Part shown: piece after piece, positions 34,969 through 44,388 of the stretch
Position numbering within the stretch: position 1 is the first letter of the stretch
How the letters are laid out: every line of letters starts with the position of its first letter
Source: CAWFGW01 sp963849955
GTDB lineage: Bacteria; Bacteroidota; Bacteroidia; Cytophagales; JAAEPT01
DNA length: 64,000 nt
Direction: 5' to 3'
NCBI GenBank assembly: GCA_963849955.1
Contig: CAWKJU010000027.1
Coordinates: 62,001 to 126,000, forward strand
Translations under genes and position numbers: made by a program
The notes under the pieces: model-generated
Databases searched by the model: none
What the model was told of the DNA's origin: nothing
Seen by the model: only the letters and a program-made list of their open reading frames with translations

Positions 34969-36876
34969 TTATTTGATTTCATATAATTTATAGTCTACAT
35001 AGAGCTTGATCAGTGCTGATACTGACCAAGCTTGTTGTATGGTTCCTTTTCCTTCTTTGGGATTATTACCATCAAATATTTCCGAAATGCAGTGGATACC
35101 TTCATTATTGTAAAAGTGTGTCCTTAAATCAGCTAATTCACTAACTACTTTTTTCTTGTTTTCTTCCGTGGCTCCATATAATTTGAAAAAAGCTTCATAA
35201 TATTCTCCCAATAAAAAAGGCCACACCGTACCCTGATGATAAGCATGATCGCGATGCCACTGATTGCCTTGATATTCGCTAATAAAATTATCGTCTCCCT
35301 GGTCTAAAGTTCTCAGTCCAAAGAAGGTGAACAGTTTATTTTTAATTGCCTCAAAGATGACTACTTCTTGGGTTTTTGGAAGAATGTTGAAAGGTAAACT
35401 CAAACAATACAGTTGATTAGGCCGAAAGCTGGAATCACTAGATTCATTGGGTACAATAACATCGTACAAGGTACCTGCTTGAGTTAAAAAGTACTTCTCA
35501 AAATTCGCTTGAAAGTTGGATTGTACCGTTTCGAACAATTCATCTTTTTGAAGTTGAAATTCATCACAAAAGAAACCATATATACGTAAAGCATTATACC
35601 ATAGCGCGTTAATTTCTACAGGACAGCCCATTCTCGGGGTGATTACAAGGCCGTTGACCTTGGCATCCATCCAAGTTAATTGAATCCCATCTTCTCCTCC
35701 GGAAAGAAACCCCTCTTCAGTGACATGAATATTGTATCGTGTACCATGAATATGATTTAATATAATTTCATGCAATACACTCATTTGCCCTTTTACAAAC
35801 GCTTTATCATGAAAAGTTTTATAATAATCAAACAGCGAGACAAATAACCACAAGGCAGAATCGATACTGTTATATTCAACTTCATCCGAACTATTGTCAG
35901 GGAACCTGTTCGGTAACATTCCTTGATTTACTGTTTTTAAAAAAGTAACTAAAATGGATTTAGATAATTTTTTTTTCTTAGTTGCAATAGTTAATCCACG
36001 CATAGAAATCATGGTATCCCTTCCCCAGTCAGTAAACCAATGATAACCTGCAATAATTGTTTTCGTGCCTGTCGACTCTCTATTTACTAAAAATTGTTCC
36101 CCTGATTTTAACAAATCTTCAAAAAAACTCAAACTTACAGGTGTTGTTTTCAAAGGGGGTAAAATCGGTGTTTTAGCAAGGTGATCATCCGTACTAAAAC
36201 GTAGTGTTAACAACTCATTTGGTTGGAGCTCTTTTTTTAGTACCCCTATTTGAAAATAGTCTGCAGATTTACCTGTTCCTCTCTCGACTTCATTTTTTAA
36301 TACTAAATTTTTATACCAACAAGGTAGTTCAACAAACTCTCCACCAGACCAGTTGGTATAAATGGGTTGAGCTCCTTTATACGGGTAGGTTATTAATCCA
36401 TTTTTTAAGCGCGTAGAAGAAAAAACAGTTTTTTTATTTTCACGAAAAAAATCATGAAATCGCGTATATGAATACAAAGGGTGCAATTCTAAGGTGATAG
36501 TATGTTGTCCTTGGTTTTGATAAGTTAGTACAGTTGTATTAGATCCATCCACCATAGAAATTGTTTTTACTAATTTCATCTGATTATTTTCATACACCCA
36601 CGTGGCTATAGGTGATCTGTTAAATTGTTTTAACAACTTATACCCCTTTGGATGTATTCTAGAGGGGTATTGGTTTGTAGATAAGTCAAAAAATTCACCA
36701 TTTACGCCAATACGTTCCTCAATTTTAGACACAACAATTTTACGGTCTGTTGGTGGATTTTCAGCGCTTACTAACAATCCATGATATTGTCGTGTATTGG
36801 CACCAGAAACAGTTCCTGAAGCATATCCACCTAAGCCATTCGTCACAAGCCATTCTTTATTCAGGTCTAGTTCCAT
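34969..36876 (-). CDS. Amylo-alpha-1,6-glucosidase (glycogen debranching enzyme family)
   Basis: The 635-residue protein has a GDE N-terminal beta domain (about 1-230, opening NKEWLVTNGLGGYASGTVSG) and a C-terminal (alpha/alpha)6 catalytic domain with YHWFTDWGRDTMISM, SIDSALWLFV, LTWMDAKV, GCPVEINALWYNALR and HQGTVWPFLLGEYYEA. The Asp in WGRDTM and the WMD segment fit the family acid residues. It hydrolyses alpha-1,6 branch points of glycogen-like glucans. I start at the ATG at 36876, two bases after the preceding stop; a TTG at 36882 is also possible. Third gene of a glucan/glucose operon. Confidence 0.93.
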   Translation of the reverse strand: MELDLNKEWLVTNGLGGYASGTVSGANTRQYHGLLVSAENPPTDRKIVVSKIEERIGVNGEFFDLSTNQYPSRIHPKGYKLLKQFNRSPIATWVYENNQMKLVKTISMVDGSNTTVLTYQNQGQHTITLELHPLYSYTRFHDFFRENKKTVFSSTRLKNGLITYPYKGAQPIYTNWSGGEFVELPCWYKNLVLKNEVERGTGKSADYFQIGVLKKELQPNELLTLRFSTDDHLAKTPILPPLKTTPVSLSFFEDLLKSGEQFLVNRESTGTKTIIAGYHWFTDWGRDTMISMRGLTIATKKKKLSKSILVTFLKTVNQGMLPNRFPDNSSDEVEYNSIDSALWLFVSLFDYYKTFHDKAFVKGQMSVLHEIILNHIHGTRYNIHVTEEGFLSGGEDGIQLTWMDAKVNGLVITPRMGCPVEINALWYNALRIYGFFCDEFQLQKDELFETVQSNFQANFEKYFLTQAGTLYDVIVPNESSDSSFRPNQLYCLSLPFNILPKTQEVVIFEAIKNKLFTFFGLRTLDQGDDNFISEYQGNQWHRDHAYHQGTVWPFLLGEYYEAFFKLYGATEENKKKVVSELADLRTHFYNNEGIHCISEIFDGNNPKEGKGTIQQAWSVSALIKLYVDYKLYEIK

Positions 36877-36878
36877 TA

Positions 36879-39518
36879 TCAATAAGTTATTTCATCAATT
36901 AAATTTACTACTAGTGCGGTCCACCCGGTTTGGTGGGAAGCACCTACTCCTCTGCCATTATCACCATCAAAATATTCATAAAACAAAATATGGTCTTTGA
37001 AATGATTTGATTTATATACGTCTGAATGAAGTGCATTTACTGGTCTTTCACCATTTTCATCGCGTTCAAAAATGTTTATGAGTCTTTTGCAGAGCATATC
37101 CGTGATTTCATTTAAATCATACTTCTCAGCATTACCGGTTGGAAAAGATAGTTTCAATTTTGTGCCCGCGTAAGAAGAATGTTCCTTTAAAGCTTTAATA
37201 AAAAGGAAATTGATAGGAAACCAAATAGGACCTCTCCAGTTAGAGTTACCACCAAAAAGACCAGTCTTCGATTCAGCTGGTTCATAATTTAGCTCATACC
37301 TCACATTTTTAATATCAACAACATAGGGTTCTTTATGAATTTTTGAAATTGATCGTATACCATGTTTACTCAAAAATTCTTTTTCATTTAACAATGTGCC
37401 AAGCAAAATTTCTATTCGATCTTTAGGAACAAGCGATAAAAACAAATCTTCTCCTTCTGCGAAATGTTGAATTACACTGTATTTCAATTTATCCATTCTG
37501 TATTTCCAAAACCACCTCACACTCTTGGCAAATTTTGGCAAGGCTATCAACGTTTCTTTTGAAACACGTAAAACTGCGGCTAAAGCCATAAGTCCTGCAA
37601 TAGACCGCACTTTGATCGCTGCATAGCTACCATCTGGAAAGATTAATTTATCGTAAAAAAAGCCGTCTTTATCATCCCAAATTCCATAGTTATCTTCATT
37701 TCGCACATTCAATGCTTCAGCGATAAACACAAAATGACCAAAATATTTTGTAGACATATCTTCAAATGTTTCGTCTACTTTGGCTATTTCAAGGCTAATT
37801 TCTAACATGTTGAGGCAAAATAAAGCCATCCATGATGTGCCATCTACTTGTTCAAGAATTGCCCCTCCGGGTATACCATTGGTTCTGTCAAAAACACCAA
37901 TATTATCTAAACCTAAAAAACCTCCTTCGAACACATTATTGGAGCGACTATCTTCTCTATTTACCCACCATGTAAAATTCAAACTTAGTTTATTAAAAAT
38001 CCTTTTCAAAAATTCAATATCACCTTTGCCTGTATTTTTTTTATCTATTTTATAGACTTGAATCGCAGCCCATGCTTGCACTGGTGGATTTATATCGCTA
38101 AAAGCCCACTCATAAGCAGGTATTTGACCATTGGGAGCCATGTACCATTCTTTTGTTAAAATAAGCAACTGATTTTTTGCAAATTCAGCATCGATTAATG
38201 CATAGCTCGCACAATGGAAGGCCAAATCCCAGCTCGCATACCAGGGATACTCCCACTTATCAGGCATTGAAATCACATCATGGTTTCTTAAAGTTTTCCA
38301 GTTGCTATTTCTTCCAAAAAGCCGTGACTGAGGAGGTGTAGGTTGTTTTGGATCGCCTACTAGCCAGTCTTCAACTTCATAATTATAATACTGCTTTGAC
38401 CAAAGTAACCCTGCAAAAGCCTGTTTTTGAATAGTGAAATAGTCGCCCGTTTTATTTTTTATTATTGATTGATAAAATTGCTCACTTTCTTGAATCCGTT
38501 TCTTAAAAACTTCATCAAAAGTAGAATTGAATGGATTATCAAGATCGGTTGAAGTGAGTCGAAGGTAGATTACTTTGCTTGATTGTCCTTCCACTTTTAA
38601 TTCATATTGGACCGCACATTTTGTCCCTGATTTTTTGGTGTCAGTAAGTGAATAATCTTTCTGTATCACTGCCTGATGAAAAAGATCTTTTTTATAAGGA
38701 TGATCATTGGGTGAGTTATTGAGTCTTTCGTTATTGGTTTCATTTTCTGTAAATAAAACTCTGGAAGGAGATTGATAATAAAGGTTGTATTTACCTACAT
38801 AGGGGTGGTCTACTGAAACCCCATCTACACCTTTAATTTTTTTAATTTCAGGCTTAGTGGATATTTCTTTAAAAGACCAATGGTTTCGCATCAATAAAGT
38901 AGGTAATAAAGTAAGCTCCGCATCTTTATCACTTCTGTTATTCACGGTTATTTTAATTAAAAGGTCCTCTTCATCAGCCTTAGCATATTCTGTGACTACA
39001 TCAAAATAATTATCATTATTCATCACCCCGGTGTCCAACAACTCATACTCCAATTGGTCTTTCCCTTTTCTTCTATTCTCTTTTAGAAGTAAATCATAAG
39101 GGTATTCTTCAATAGGATACTTATATAAATGTTTCATATAAGAATGACTGGGCGTATTTTCTAAATAGTAATAAAGCTCCTTTACATCCTCACCGTGATT
39201 TCCTTCATGTCCTGACACACCAAAAAGCCGTTCTTTTAAGATAGGGTCTTTACCATTCCATAAAGCAAGGCTAAAACAAATGTTACAATAGCGGTCTGAA
39301 ATACCTGCCAAACCATCTTCCCCCCATCGGTAGGCTCTACTGCGTGCCATATCGTGAGTGAAATAGTCCCAGGCATTGCCGTCAGCACTATAATCTTCTC
39401 TAACCGTACCCCATTGCCTTTCACTCAAATAAGGCCCCCAGAGCAACCAATCTTTTTTCTTCGAATAGTTTTCCCTTAATCTTTTATGTTCTGCCGTGCG
39501 TTTCATTTCATCATCCAT
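36879..39518 (-). CDS. MGH1-type / GH63-like glucosidase
   Basis: The 879-residue protein matches the bacterial MGH1-type glucosidase family related to GH63. It opens with RLRENYSKKKDWLLWGPYLSERQWGTVREDYS and continues with GNAWDYFTHDMARSRAYRWGEDG. The C-terminal (alpha/alpha)6 barrel carries PWYASWDLAFHC, GQIPAYEWAFSD, EQVDGTSWMALFCLNM and GNSNWRGPIWFPINF, the usual acid and substrate positions. No signal peptide, so cytoplasmic. Relatives hydrolyse alpha-glucosides such as trehalose-like or nigerose-like sugars, or glucosylglycerate-type solutes; the substrate is uncertain. It overlaps the SDR gene by 8 bases and precedes the debranching enzyme. Confidence 0.88.
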   Translation of the reverse strand: MDDEMKRTAEHKRLRENYSKKKDWLLWGPYLSERQWGTVREDYSADGNAWDYFTHDMARSRAYRWGEDGLAGISDRYCNICFSLALWNGKDPILKERLFGVSGHEGNHGEDVKELYYYLENTPSHSYMKHLYKYPIEEYPYDLLLKENRRKGKDQLEYELLDTGVMNNDNYFDVVTEYAKADEEDLLIKITVNNRSDKDAELTLLPTLLMRNHWSFKEISTKPEIKKIKGVDGVSVDHPYVGKYNLYYQSPSRVLFTENETNNERLNNSPNDHPYKKDLFHQAVIQKDYSLTDTKKSGTKCAVQYELKVEGQSSKVIYLRLTSTDLDNPFNSTFDEVFKKRIQESEQFYQSIIKNKTGDYFTIQKQAFAGLLWSKQYYNYEVEDWLVGDPKQPTPPQSRLFGRNSNWKTLRNHDVISMPDKWEYPWYASWDLAFHCASYALIDAEFAKNQLLILTKEWYMAPNGQIPAYEWAFSDINPPVQAWAAIQVYKIDKKNTGKGDIEFLKRIFNKLSLNFTWWVNREDSRSNNVFEGGFLGLDNIGVFDRTNGIPGGAILEQVDGTSWMALFCLNMLEISLEIAKVDETFEDMSTKYFGHFVFIAEALNVRNEDNYGIWDDKDGFFYDKLIFPDGSYAAIKVRSIAGLMALAAVLRVSKETLIALPKFAKSVRWFWKYRMDKLKYSVIQHFAEGEDLFLSLVPKDRIEILLGTLLNEKEFLSKHGIRSISKIHKEPYVVDIKNVRYELNYEPAESKTGLFGGNSNWRGPIWFPINFLFIKALKEHSSYAGTKLKLSFPTGNAEKYDLNEITDMLCKRLINIFERDENGERPVNALHSDVYKSNHFKDHILFYEYFDGDNGRGVGASHQTGWTALVVNLIDEITY

Positions 39519-40329
39519 TTGTGGTGAACCCCGGGTAACAAGTCATTCCTCCATCTACAAACAGTGTAGTGCCATTCACATAATCTGATTCATCGGAAGC
39601 TAACCATACTGCTGCACTGCCTATATCAGCCGGAACCCCTATCCTTTTGTAAGGAATTAGTTTATTTAGTTCATCCAGAGCACCTTTAGTTTCCCATGCA
39701 GGTTTATTTATAGGGGTTTGAATAGCTCCAGGAGCGATGCTATTACAACGAACTTTGTGAGGACCATATTCCTGACAAATACTTTCCATTAACATCACGA
39801 TACCACCTTTTGATGCTGCATAGTTTGCATGTCCTGCCCAGGGAATTATTTGATGCACAGAACTCATATGAATAATTTTACCAATAGCCTTTGATACATC
39901 AGGTCGCATGCCTCTTCTAAGAAATTCTTTTATTGCTTCTCTTGCGCACAAAAACTGGCCTGTAAGGTTGACATCCAACACCAATTGCCAATCTTTAAAA
40001 GACATCTCATGAAGTGGAGCATCTTTTTGTAAACCAGCGTTAGGAATACATATATCAATGGTTCCAAACCGATCAATTGATTGCTTAAACATGGAGACCA
40101 CCTGGTCTTCCTTACTTACATCGCATTGTATTGCTATTGCTTCACCACATTCACTGTCTTCCGATATTCTATGAGCAATTTCTTCTGCTACTTCAGGGTG
40201 CGTAATGTAGTTGACAATTACATTAGCCCCTTCTCTGCCTACAGCATAAGCAACAGCTTCACCTAAACCTGAATTTGCTCCCGTCACAATACAAGTTTGA
40301 TTGCAAAGTCTTTTATTTGGTTTTTCCAT
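39511..40329 (-). CDS. Glucose 1-dehydrogenase-like SDR oxidoreductase
   Basis: The 272-residue classical short-chain dehydrogenase has TGANSGLGEAVA (TGxxxGxG) at residues 17-28, NAGLQ, the catalytic triad Ser in HMSSV and YAASK, and a C-terminal GSAAVWLASDESDYVNGTTLFVDGGM segment. Together these resemble the glucose 1-dehydrogenase subgroup (beta-D-glucose to gluconolactone with NAD(P)). It is the first gene of a three-gene operon with a glucosidase and a debranching enzyme, overlapping the next gene by 8 bases. This context supports glucose as the substrate. Confidence 0.88.
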   Translation of the reverse strand: MEKPNKRLCNQTCIVTGANSGLGEAVAYAVGREGANVIVNYITHPEVAEEIAHRISEDSECGEAIAIQCDVSKEDQVVSMFKQSIDRFGTIDICIPNAGLQKDAPLHEMSFKDWQLVLDVNLTGQFLCAREAIKEFLRRGMRPDVSKAIGKIIHMSSVHQIIPWAGHANYAASKGGIVMLMESICQEYGPHKVRCNSIAPGAIQTPINKPAWETKGALDELNKLIPYKRIGVPADIGSAAVWLASDESDYVNGTTLFVDGGMTCYPGFTTNG

Positions 40330-40607
40330 AAGTGTAAATTTTAAAAATTTGTTAAGTAAGATTTAAAAGCAACATCTTGGAGCTTCAAGAAAATTCTTAC
40401 TTATAAATTCCTCTCGTTAAAAACTAACTTTACCGAAATTCATTCTTATAAAATAGTATCTCAAATATGAATTTGTTCTGAAACCAATATCTAAAAAGTT
40501 ATAAAATAATTCACGATTTACTTGATTATTTTCTTACCGAGAAACTCTGCTGAGGTTATTTTTTTTATACAAAATACTTCTTGCTTAATTAAACACACTT
40601 TAATACT
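40330..40607. other. Divergent intergenic region
   Basis: AT-rich region of about 280 bases between divergent SDR genes. A TTG at 40581-40583 lies 24 bases before the TACCTTTG element of the plus-strand gene. No other structure was seen. Confidence 0.5.
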
Positions 40608-40615
40608 TACCTTTG
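40608..40615 (+). promoter_or_regulatory. Bacteroidetal -7 promoter element that fixes the start of the zinc-ribbon SDR
   Basis: TACCTTTG is an exact TAnnTTTG match, with a TTG 24 bases upstream as a possible -33. It ends 12 bases before the ATG at 40628. An upstream TTG codon at 40613 is part of this element and cannot be the translation start if the promoter is real. Confidence 0.65.
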
Positions 40616-40627
40616 CGGCATAATTTC

Positions 40628-42187
40628 ATGTTAATGGAAGAGAATCCTAAAGAGAAAATATCGGAGATCAATCCCGAAGAAATTGAAAAGTGTATTTCAA
40701 TTTTAAATCAGCTTGTGGCTGATGGAGCGCAATTATTTGAGTTGTCTGAGGACAAACGTGTGGAACTATTAACTATTGCAGGTAAACTATCACGACCGAG
40801 TAGAGAAGAACTCAACAAACGAAGAAAAGACGTTAAAAAAGCGGAGAAGCGAAAGAAAATGGAGCGTGAGAAACATGCTCGTAAGGAAACTGGAATTCGA
40901 AGTGCGCGAGAGCAAGCCATTTTTCAAGCACCCAAATTAATCACCCTTTCTGCGGAAGCACTAAAAGGTAAACAGTTGGAGTCGCCCCGAAATTGCTACG
41001 TCTGTAAAACCCTCTATACCCAACTTCACCATTTTTATGATACAATGTGTCCTGAATGTGGCGATTTTAATTATGCTAAGCGCTTTCAAACTGCAGACTT
41101 AACAGGTCAGGTAGCTATCATTACGGGTTCCCGGTTAAAAATCGGTTATCACATTACGCTCATGTTGTTAAGAGCAGGTGCTACAGTTGTGGCTACAACC
41201 CGTTTCCCTGTCGACTCGGCTAACCGCTTTGCAAAGGAAGATGACTTCAGCGATTGGGGGCATCGGTTAAAAATTCATGGACTGGATTTGAGACACATCC
41301 CCAGTGTGGAGATATTTTGCAACTTCATTGAAATGCAATACGACCGTCTGGATATTCTTATCAACAATGCGGCACAAACGGTACGAAGACCTGCTGGTTT
41401 TTATCATCACATGATGAAAAATGAGGAGTTACCTTATGAAAAACTAAGTCCTTACACACAAGACTTATTGGCTGACCACAATTATTGTATAGGCGAACTG
41501 AAAGCCTTAACTGTTGGTGCATCAAGCAAACAAAACAATGCACTACCCGTTTCTTGGCATGATCCTGAACCAGGAATTGGGTTACGTTCTTCGGCTAAGT
41601 TATCTCAAATCCCCTATAGCTTCGACAATTCATTGCCTTCCAAAGAAGTATTTCCTGAAGGTGAATTGGATGCTGATTTACAGCAGGTTGATCTACGCAA
41701 AACCAACAGCTGGCGCCTACGTTTGGGCGAAATAGAAACGCCTGAAATGGTGGAGGTGCAACTGGTCAATTCGATTGCTCCGTTTGTATTGTGCAACCGC
41801 CTTTCTAAACTGATGAAGAAAGAAAATACGGGTAAAAAACACATCATCAACGTATCTGCGATGGAAGGGAAATTCCAACGGTTCCACAAAGAAGATCGCC
41901 ACCCACACACCAACATGGCCAAGGCTGCTTTGAATATGTTAACACACACTTCCGCTTCTGACTTTGCGAAGTACGGTATTTTCATGAACGCGGTGGATAC
42001 GGGTTGGGTTACGGATGAAGACCCTGTAGAATTATCAAAAAAGAAGCAGGAAGAACACGATTTCCAACCTCCTTTAGATATTGTAGATGGTGCAGCTCGG
42101 GTGATGGATCCATTGATTGATGGCATTAATACTGGCAAACACTGGTGTGGACAGTTTCTAAAAGATTATCGACCAATTGACTGGTAA
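40628..42187 (+). CDS. Zinc-ribbon SDR-fold oxidoreductase with atypical active site
   Basis: Starting at ATG 40628 (ATG 40634 is also possible) the protein has 519 residues. Residues 1-110 are charged and helical. A four-Cys knuckle follows (C123, C126, C141, C144: CYVC ... CPEC) with His residues between. From about 160 on comes a Rossmann SDR domain with TGSRLKIG (TGxxxGxG), LDILINNAAQT, and Ser in NVSAMEG. The segment that should hold YxxxK reads THTNMAK-like (TNMAK), with Thr in place of the catalytic Tyr, and a large insert (about 255-330) separates NNAA from the Ser strand. Known as an uncharacterised SDR subgroup; substrate unknown. Confidence 0.83.
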   Translation: MLMEENPKEKISEINPEEIEKCISILNQLVADGAQLFELSEDKRVELLTIAGKLSRPSREELNKRRKDVKKAEKRKKMEREKHARKETGIRSAREQAIFQAPKLITLSAEALKGKQLESPRNCYVCKTLYTQLHHFYDTMCPECGDFNYAKRFQTADLTGQVAIITGSRLKIGYHITLMLLRAGATVVATTRFPVDSANRFAKEDDFSDWGHRLKIHGLDLRHIPSVEIFCNFIEMQYDRLDILINNAAQTVRRPAGFYHHMMKNEELPYEKLSPYTQDLLADHNYCIGELKALTVGASSKQNNALPVSWHDPEPGIGLRSSAKLSQIPYSFDNSLPSKEVFPEGELDADLQQVDLRKTNSWRLRLGEIETPEMVEVQLVNSIAPFVLCNRLSKLMKKENTGKKHIINVSAMEGKFQRFHKEDRHPHTNMAKAALNMLTHTSASDFAKYGIFMNAVDTGWVTDEDPVELSKKKQEEHDFQPPLDIVDGAARVMDPLIDGINTGKHWCGQFLKDYRPIDW

Positions 42188-42191
42188 AACT

Positions 42192-42446
42192 ATGGCAGAG
42201 CAAGAAAACAACCCCTTACATGGCATTACCCTCAAGTATATTGTTGAATATTTAGTACAAGAATATGGCTGGGAGGACTTAGGCGAAGAAATAAAAATTC
42301 GCTGTTTCACCCATGATCCCTCGGTGAAGTCGAGCTTACAATTTTTAAGGAAAACGGATTGGGCAAGAGTGAAAGTAGAAAAGTTATATGTGAAGACCGT
42401 GGAACGGAAACGGGTAAACCCGTTGAAGGTGAGTAAGGGGAAGTGA
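42192..42446 (+). CDS. VF530 family (DUF2132) DNA-binding-like protein
   Basis: The 84-residue protein has the full family motif: NPLHGITLKYIVEYLVQEYGWEDLGEEI, CFTHDPSVKSSLQFLRKTDWARVKVE. The name comes from the Vibrio fischeri protein VF530, whose fold has been described as DNA-binding-like; the cellular role is unknown. The ATG at 42192 gives the family N-terminus; an earlier in-frame ATG at 42177 overlaps the SDR gene. It sits 4 bases after the SDR stop, so the two are probably co-expressed. Confidence 0.88.
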   Translation: MAEQENNPLHGITLKYIVEYLVQEYGWEDLGEEIKIRCFTHDPSVKSSLQFLRKTDWARVKVEKLYVKTVERKRVNPLKVSKGK

Positions 42447-42543
42447 GTTTGAAAATGCAGTTGCTAACTACTTTGTATTAATAAAAAGCTTGTCGCTTCA
42501 TTAATTTTAAACCAGTGAAGGAAATCTACCAAGTATATAGCAC

Positions 42544-42903
42544 CTAATTTGGACATTTTGGAGTCTTATACAATTCATGGTCTAATTTGAAATTATACTT
42601 AATATCATTAATGATAATTTCAAAACTACAACTATCCTTGTCCACACGCATACCTGAGTTTATTTCCTTGCTATTAATCCCCATTTTTGGTTCACAAAGT
42701 AAGTACTCATTTGTATCATTATTCACACTAAAAAAAACAGAGCCTTTACTTTCTTCCGCATAACCTACATGACCATGTAAAGAATTAATATATGTCTCAG
42801 AGTATGCTTTTTGATATCTACTAACACCTTGATTGATCACAAAATGATAAATAAAGTACACAACAACTATCAGAACAATAACAACTAAAAACTTATTCTT
42901 CAT
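42544..42903 (-). CDS. Hypothetical membrane-anchored protein
   Basis: The 119-residue protein has one N-terminal hydrophobic helix (residues 5-23) and a soluble part of about 95 residues with three Cys (in LLCEPK, DSCSFE, PKCPN). The predicted orientation is a signal anchor with the body outside the cytoplasm. I do not recognise a family. It stands alone between the VF530 gene and the repeat-bearing spacer before bioB, and the codon pattern is not unusual. Confidence 0.6.
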   Translation of the reverse strand: MKNKFLVVIVLIVVVYFIYHFVINQGVSRYQKAYSETYINSLHGHVGYAEESKGSVFFSVNNDTNEYLLCEPKMGINSKEINSGMRVDKDSCSFEIIINDIKYNFKLDHELYKTPKCPN

Positions 42904-43124
42904 TTTAAATGATTATTTAAGTTTGACTTTACCACCTTAGGCTTACCTTTTTAAGGGTAACTTAAGCTTTACTGATAATCAGAAGTCTCTGACTTCACCA
43001 ATCCTACCAAATCATCACCAACTCCACTAGCCCTTTTCCTTCAACATAATCAATAGCGCTATTGTAAATATAATGTTCTGGCTGGTTAACAAAGCACTCT
43101 ATCATTGTGAATAAATTATCAAAC

Positions 43125-43171
43125 CGTCTTTCCAGAATTGTGAAACGTAGTGTAACAATGTCTGGAATCTC
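43125..43171 (+). repeat. 47-nt palindromic REP-like element, copy A
   Basis: It starts CGTCTTTCC and ends TCTGGAATCTC. The internal arms TCCAGA and TCTGGA form a hairpin. It aligns without gaps to copy C at 58814-58860 on the other strand, matching at CGTC, TTCC, AATTG, GTA, AATGTC and GGAATCTC. Confidence 0.6.
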
Positions 43172-43208
43172 ATTATCGCAAGCCAAAAAACTCGTCTCTG
43201 TCTCAATT

Positions 43209-43250
43209 GGATCCCTGATATTTTGTGAAAAACAAAATTCTGGGATGACG
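43209..43250 (-). repeat. Palindromic REP-like element, copy B (inverted relative to A)
   Basis: On minus it starts CGTCATCCCAGAATT and ends GGGATCC. Hairpin arms ATCCC/GGGAT and ATTTTG/CAAAAT are present. It is slightly shorter and more diverged than copies A and C and faces copy A, forming an inverted doublet. Confidence 0.5.
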
Positions 43251-43290
43251 TTTCCGGTATTGATTCATCAAACCTCGCCTTCAAGGCATA

Positions 43291-43324
43291 AAAAAAGTTG
43301 TTGAACTCTCGTCCAACAACTTTC
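43291..43324 (-). terminator. Intrinsic terminator of bioB
   Basis: AAAGTTGTTG (43295-43304) and CAACAACTTT (43315-43324) form a perfect 10-bp stem with a 10-base loop, and on the minus strand the stem runs into seven T. It lies 29 bases after the bioB stop. Confidence 0.9.
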
Positions 43325-43352
43325 AAAACATTATTAATGAGTGTTTCAGGAA

Positions 43353-44366
43353 TTAAGCATTCTGAACGCTTGGTATCTGATCAAACTTTACTTGTGGTTT
43401 GTCGCCATTTTTAAATGCTTCTCTTGGCTTAATGTTTAACAACTGGAACATCTCTTTATCTCGGTCAACTGACGGGTTTGGTGTGGTTAACAACTTGTCT
43501 CCTGCAAAGATGGAGTTAGCACCTGCCATAAAACACATGGCTTGTTCTTCAAAGCTCATTTGCTCACGTCCCGCAGAAAGTCGTACCATTGCTTTTGGTA
43601 TAACGATTCTCGCAGTAGCAATCATACGTACCATTTCCCAAATAGAAACACGTGGTTGTTTTTCTAATGGCGTTCCTGCCACTGGCACCAACGCATTAAC
43701 AGGCACTGATTCAGGGTGAATTGGCAAGTTACCTAACGTAACGAGCATCTGCGCTCGATCTTCAATAGACTCCCCCATTCCAATGATTCCACCTGAACAA
43801 ACAGAAAGTTTATTTTTGCTTGCGTTATTGATGGTATCTAATCGATCACCATAAGTACGTGTACTAATGATTTCATCGTAATGTTCTTCACTGGTATCTA
43901 AGTTGTGGTTGTAGGCATACAAACCAGCTTCTTTCAATCTACGTGCTTGGTCGTCTGTCAACATTCCTAATGTACAACATACTTCCATGCCCATGGAGTT
44001 AACCCCTTTAACCATGTCTAACACTTTGTCAAAGTCGCGGTTATCACGCACTTCTCTCCAGGCTGCTCCCATACAAAAACGGGTACTTCCGTTTTCTTTG
44101 GCTGTTTTTGCACTTGTTAGCACTTCATCCACTTCCATTAACTTCTGTACTTTCACATCCGTATGGTAGCGTGCTGCTTGAGGGCAATAACCACAGTCTT
44201 CAGGGCATCCACCTGTCTTTACAGACAATAGTGTGCAAACCTGTACTTCTTGTGGATTATGGTATTTTCTATGTGCAGTAGACGCTCGGTATACTAAATC
44301 AAGAAATGGTGAATTATATATTTCTAAAATCTCCTCCTTCGTCCAATCGTGTCTGTTGTCTGACAT
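43353..44366 (-). CDS. bioB: Biotin synthase
   Basis: This radical-SAM enzyme of 337 residues inserts sulphur into dethiobiotin. The [4Fe-4S] motif CPEDCGYC provides C54, C58 and C61, and the N-terminus (TAHRKYHNPQEVQVCTLLSVKTGGC) is standard. Further family residues include YNHNLDTSEEHY, CSGGIIGMGE and SAGREQMS (Arg of the auxiliary [2Fe-2S] cluster). Length is normal. It is monocistronic with an exact TAAATTTG promoter element upstream and its own terminator; no other bio genes are in the window. Confidence 0.97.
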   Translation of the reverse strand: MSDNRHDWTKEEILEIYNSPFLDLVYRASTAHRKYHNPQEVQVCTLLSVKTGGCPEDCGYCPQAARYHTDVKVQKLMEVDEVLTSAKTAKENGSTRFCMGAAWREVRDNRDFDKVLDMVKGVNSMGMEVCCTLGMLTDDQARRLKEAGLYAYNHNLDTSEEHYDEIISTRTYGDRLDTINNASKNKLSVCSGGIIGMGESIEDRAQMLVTLGNLPIHPESVPVNALVPVAGTPLEKQPRVSIWEMVRMIATARIVIPKAMVRLSAGREQMSFEEQAMCFMAGANSIFAGDKLLTTPNPSVDRDKEMFQLLNIKPREAFKNGDKPQVKFDQIPSVQNA

Positions 44367-44388
44367 ATTATCTTTTTTTAATTCTTTG

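Larger units (their letters stand above)
42904..43352. repeat. Repeat-bearing intergenic spacer before bioB terminator
   Basis: A gene-free stretch of about 450 bases. It holds two inverted copies of a palindromic dispersed element (43125-43171 plus, 43209-43250 minus) and the bioB terminator. Overlapping short frames on both strands (43004-43326) run straight through the palindromes and are an effect of the repeats, so I call no gene. Confidence 0.6.

Noticed and set aside
41614..42138. 174-codon minus-strand frame opposite the zinc-ribbon SDR
   Set aside because: It is antisense to conserved SDR motifs and has no independent support.
43004..43326. Overlapping short frames on both strands before bioB
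   Set aside because: They run through inverted palindromic elements and the bioB terminator; the apparent coding is produced by the repeats.
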